Source: JADKCL01 sp031415375 (GTDB taxonomy: Bacteria; Bacteroidota; Bacteroidia; J057; JADKCL01). Taken from it: 10,489 bases of DNA. The notes below the pieces were generated by a model, which was given only the letters and a program-made list of their open reading frames with translations, searched no databases and was not told where the DNA came from. The translations under genes were made by a program, and so were the position numbers. Of the stretch, positions 7,362-10,489 are shown one piece after another (position 1 is the first letter of the stretch; every line of letters begins with the position of its first letter). Location of the stretch: contig JANORP010000382.1 of the NCBI GenBank assembly GCA_031415375.1, forward strand, positions 1-10,489, read 5' to 3'.

Positions 7362-9480
7362 AATTTGATAAGTTTCTTGGATGCATTGATCCCGTTCGTA
7401 GTCAAAACAAGTAAATACACGCCAGAAGGGAAACTGGTCAAGTCAATCAGGATTTCATTCTTTCCGGCACCATGCTGAAGCTTGGCTTCTAGAAATCGTG
7501 TACCAACAAGATTGCACACCGAGTAGGAGACCACGCCAGCCTTTTTTGAATTCCAAGTTGCTGTAAATTCGCCTTGTGACGGGTTAGGGTAGATGACAAT
7601 ATCTTCTTGAGAACCCGAAAATATTGTCGCGTTTTCTCCCGTTAGGATATTGCTCGCTTCCAGTTGCGCAAAAAATGCATCTGATACCGAGGCACTTGTG
7701 GATCCAGGTATCGTTACATATTGCTGAAAATAATCGGTCGAATTCGGCGCTGGGTCGAATTCATGCAAGGGGAACGCAGAGGTAGAATAACTCCCTCCCG
7801 AAATGTAGATACGGTTGCTAAACAATGAAATACTTCCAGAAAAATCGCCACCCACTCCTCCAAAGAGACTGCTGTAATCCGGTTGGTTGCTTACATCAAA
7901 CCGCGTAAGAAAACAATCTGAGTTGATACTTAAAAGGTGATCACCATGAGTGAATTGCTCATACAACGTCCCATCTGGTATCGTCGGGATACCGGAAGTA
8001 CCCAGAGAACCGCTCTTGGTGCTGCCAAAGACATACTTTTCACCCGCTGGATTGATCGCCACCTTTGGCCCTTGGAATGGCCAAGTGTTGGTTCCTGTTG
8101 GAAAAGCAGCATCTTCATTCCCCTGCCCGCCGAAATACGAAGACCAAGTAAAATTTGTCGCATAAGAGAATTGGGCTATAAACGCCTCGTTTGTGGTGCT
8201 TGGGTTACCATTGAACAGAGCATGGTATTGGCCATTGTCGCAAGATGGAAAGCCATTGGCAGTAGGTATTGGTGCAGCGCAATTTACACTATTATAACTG
8301 CCAGAACTCGTAACACCAGTAATCACGATGTCTCCGAGTGAATTGATCGCGCCTATCTTGTTAGGGATTCCGACCTGTGGCAATATCGCTACACCAGTGA
8401 TCTTGTCATTTTCCTCCCCCCCAAAGAAGGTGCTCCACTCGAGAACACCTGCTTGACTGAACCTCACGATGAGTCCATCGGATTTATTGATGCTGCTATT
8501 GGTATTTGTTCCGTTGAGATTGTTTTGGTAATACCCAGATCTGTCACACAAGGGGAATTGGCCGACCGTTTGCCCAGAACCCGGACAACCACTGTTGTTG
8601 CCGTTATCATAGACGCTTTCTGTTTGTCCAACGACATAGACTTTTCCAAAGGCATTGTCCATGGCGAGATCGTTTAAGTAATCATCCCCAGTCCCGCCAA
8701 ACATTGTACTCCAAAGCAATTGTGTATCAAAAGAAAATTTTGCAACAAATGCATCGGAGCCTCTGACAGGCCCCCCTGGTGCGGTTAGTTGTTGAAACGC
8801 TCCCGAATTTGGTACAGAATTGCATACTGGAAATTGAAAATTATTGGTGGAACTACAGGTAGCAATTGGGTTGGTGAAGGAATTATGTCCAATCACAAAA
8901 ATATTCCCGAGCGCATCACATTCGACATCTATGCACGTAGCCTCGCTTCCCCCGCCAAACGATGTCCCCCAATTGAGAGCACCAGATGGAGTAAATCGTG
9001 CGATGAATCCAGTAGTTGAGTGAAATGTATTAATGTAACATGAGATCGATCCAGAGTTTAGAGTAGGAAGTGGATTTGCGGCAGAGCTAGGGTATCCCGT
9101 GGAACCACAAAGGTAAACCCAATTGTTCTTGTGGTCATAAGCGACTCCAAAGCCACGGTCCTCTTTGTCACCACCATAATAGGTCATCCACTTTCGTTTG
9201 TAATTTATATCAAAGCCACCCACAAAGGCATCAACGTCTCCTTCAAGGGATCCTTGAATTGCTGAAGCCAATGGGAAATTTATGCTCCTCGTCTCACCGG
9301 ATCCAAATAAGTTCCCATCGCTATCCGTAACAATGTCATAGGACATGTCATTTCCTGTTCCTCCGTAGAAAGTTGACCAGCCAGGTGCTGAGCTAAGGGC
9401 GTTCCCCCCCACATACCCCCAATTCACCTCAACCACCAAATCTGTCCCCACATCATAGCTCCCGATGTCTTCAAATGTCA
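6300..9480. other. AT-rich segment spanning two genes
   Basis: Hand counts of 60-base lines give about 55-67% GC for 6001-6300 and mostly 58-67% for 9481-10489. Most sampled lines between 6361 and 9360 give 33-47% (for example 33% at 8701-8760 and 35% at 9001-9060), with exceptions of 52% at 6541 and 55% at 7141. The 2025-5711 gene, also a propeller rich in Asn, Thr and Gly, appears GC-rich (58% in the line I counted, 4501-4560), so amino-acid content alone does not explain the drop. The edges fall inside two coding sequences and are approximate to about 100 bases. One line near the right edge (9361-9420) is GC-rich because of two C runs. Confidence 0.7.
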
Positions 9481-10489
9481 CAACACCGGCAATGATCTTG
9501 TAAGTCGGCTGCCAGCCGAGCAGGGTCAGCTCGCCGTTGCCATCCATGGCATAGGCGAGTGCCTGTGGCTGTACCAAATCCCCCACCGAGGTCTCCATGA
9601 CCAGGCTGCCATTGTTATCGACGGTGAGGTTTTCCTGACCATTGTAGGCAAGGGTGATGACCGAGGGCTCGCTGCCGGGGTGTACAATGAAATAGTACTT
9701 GAGCCCCCTTTGGTTGCTGCTGTACTCCACATCGACATTGGCCCACACGTCTTGCATATACAAGTGTTTGTATAAAGATACAAAAGGTCTGCCTTCCGGG
9801 ATATGCCCGAGGTAATAATTGTTGAAATAAGCCTCCTTGGAGATCGGCAGCAACTTCTTGTCGGGGTTGGCAGCGACAAAGGTCATATCGACGCGGTGCA
9901 TCGTGTCGGTGGTGGTCGTGTCGTCGTCGATGTGCGCGAAGACATAGCTCAGCGTGTCGTCCATCATATAGACGTTGGGATGGCATTGGTTGCTGTAGAA
10001 GCGCACGCGCTCCACGGGGTTGCCGTCGGTGCCCAGGAGTTGGTCACGGTTGGCGAGGTAGCGCAGGCTTGTGGACACGCTGTCGCTATCGACCGGCATC
10101 ACGAGGCTGTGTGCGACATATTTGACGGTGACATAACTCCATACATTCGGGGCGGTCTTGCTCTGCCCGGCCACGACGACATTGCCAGCGGGATCCAAGG
10201 CGATGTCCAGTGGACGGTCGCCATAGTCAAACTTGTCGTTGTAGCCGATCTGCCAGACGATATTGCCGCTCGGATTGTATTGGATGGTGTGGTAGTCGTC
10301 GCTCGACCCGTTCCAGCTCGTGCCTGTCACCGTCACATTTCCATTGGGAGCCACCACCATCGCCTTGATGGTGTCTGCGCTGTCGGCCTCATGGTTCCAG
10401 GTCTGAGCCCATTGCTGATTGCCGGTACTATTGTACTTGATGGTTACAAAATCGGTCGCATGCGCGGTCGTGGTCACATAACCGCCCAC
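7358..10489 (-). CDS. Large SBBP-repeat propeller protein with DUF7948-like and T9SS sorting domains (5' partial)
   Basis: The frame is open at the right window edge, so the 1043 visible residues lack the true start and signal peptide. Residues 1-125 carry SBBP-type motifs (DFVTIKYNSTGNQQWAQTW, VVAPNGNVTVTGTS, ALDPAGNVVVAGQS). Residues about 155-355 resemble the DUF7948 module that usually precedes SBBP propellers: NVYMMDDTLSYVF, YYLGHIPEGRP, VEYSSNQRGLKYYFIVHPGS, FEDIGSYDVGTDLVVEV. A second propeller (about 370-945) has repeated W-S-T-x-(F/Y)-GG and D-x-x-GN-x-(Y/F)-V-x-G motifs, with FP motifs between blades. Residues 962-1043 are the sorting domain (IVIYPNPSQGEF, SGVYLLVLT, KKLIKL). No catalytic residues are recognisable; adhesion, binding or a structural role is inferred. 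The DNA is GC-rich for residues 1 to about 340 and AT-rich after that. The stop overlaps the next gene's start by four bases, so the two are probably co-transcribed. Confidence 0.94.
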   Translation of the reverse strand: MGGYVTTTAHATDFVTIKYNSTGNQQWAQTWNHEADSADTIKAMVVAPNGNVTVTGTSWNGSSDDYHTIQYNPSGNIVWQIGYNDKFDYGDRPLDIALDPAGNVVVAGQSKTAPNVWSYVTVKYVAHSLVMPVDSDSVSTSLRYLANRDQLLGTDGNPVERVRFYSNQCHPNVYMMDDTLSYVFAHIDDDTTTTDTMHRVDMTFVAANPDKKLLPISKEAYFNNYYLGHIPEGRPFVSLYKHLYMQDVWANVDVEYSSNQRGLKYYFIVHPGSEPSVITLAYNGQENLTVDNNGSLVMETSVGDLVQPQALAYAMDGNGELTLLGWQPTYKIIAGVVTFEDIGSYDVGTDLVVEVNWGYVGGNALSSAPGWSTFYGGTGNDMSYDIVTDSDGNLFGSGETRSINFPLASAIQGSLEGDVDAFVGGFDINYKRKWMTYYGGDKEDRGFGVAYDHKNNWVYLCGSTGYPSSAANPLPTLNSGSISCYINTFHSTTGFIARFTPSGALNWGTSFGGGSEATCIDVECDALGNIFVIGHNSFTNPIATCSSTNNFQFPVCNSVPNSGAFQQLTAPGGPVRGSDAFVAKFSFDTQLLWSTMFGGTGDDYLNDLAMDNAFGKVYVVGQTESVYDNGNNSGCPGSGQTVGQFPLCDRSGYYQNNLNGTNTNSSINKSDGLIVRFSQAGVLEWSTFFGGEENDKITGVAILPQVGIPNKIGAINSLGDIVITGVTSSGSYNSVNCAAPIPTANGFPSCDNGQYHALFNGNPSTTNEAFIAQFSYATNFTWSSYFGGQGNEDAAFPTGTNTWPFQGPKVAINPAGEKYVFGSTKSGSLGTSGIPTIPDGTLYEQFTHGDHLLSINSDCFLTRFDVSNQPDYSSLFGGVGGDFSGSISLFSNRIYISGGSYSTSAFPLHEFDPAPNSTDYFQQYVTIPGSTSASVSDAFFAQLEASNILTGENATIFSGSQEDIVIYPNPSQGEFTATWNSKKAGVVSYSVCNLVGTRFLEAKLQHGAGKNEILIDLTSFPSGVYLLVLTTNGINASKKLIKL

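Overview
The window comes from a member of the Bacteroidota. Three of its four genes end in a type IX secretion system (T9SS) type A sorting domain: a YPNP/SPNP motif, then L(S)GR or an equivalent, a G-x-Y strand and a basic tail. This domain is essentially confined to that phylum. The GC-rich background (about 55-65% by hand counts of 60-base lines) suits a high-GC lineage such as Saprospiria, but I cannot place it more precisely.

All four genes are on the minus strand, so transcription runs from high to low coordinates. In that order they are: (1) a large SBBP-repeat beta-propeller protein, cut by the right window edge (7358-10489); (2) a smaller secreted propeller protein with WDG-x-x-W repeats (5988-7361), whose ATG overlaps the previous stop as ATGA; (3) after a 276-bp gap, a 1228-residue secreted protein with seven Asp-box motifs, a PKD domain, a MAM-like region and a sorting domain (2025-5711); (4) after a 290-bp hairpin-rich gap, an SLC13/DASS-type sodium:anion symporter (202-1734). 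Positions 1-201 hold no gene but contain a perfect hairpin, an imperfect tandem repeat and a terminator-like hairpin.

The first three products are non-catalytic-looking, surface-exposed or secreted propeller proteins, presumably exported by the T9SS and anchored or released at the cell surface. The transporter is an unrelated inner-membrane housekeeping or nutrient function. I see no defence system, mobile element, CRISPR array, tRNA or rRNA.

The most interesting signals are: a sharp drop in GC (to about 40-45%) between roughly 6300 and 9480, whose two edges fall inside two different genes at domain boundaries; an array of consecutive hairpins with a 19-bp direct repeat between the transporter and the Asp-box protein; unusual substitutions in the transporter's signature motifs; and recurring cysteine pairs in successive blades of the SBBP propeller.
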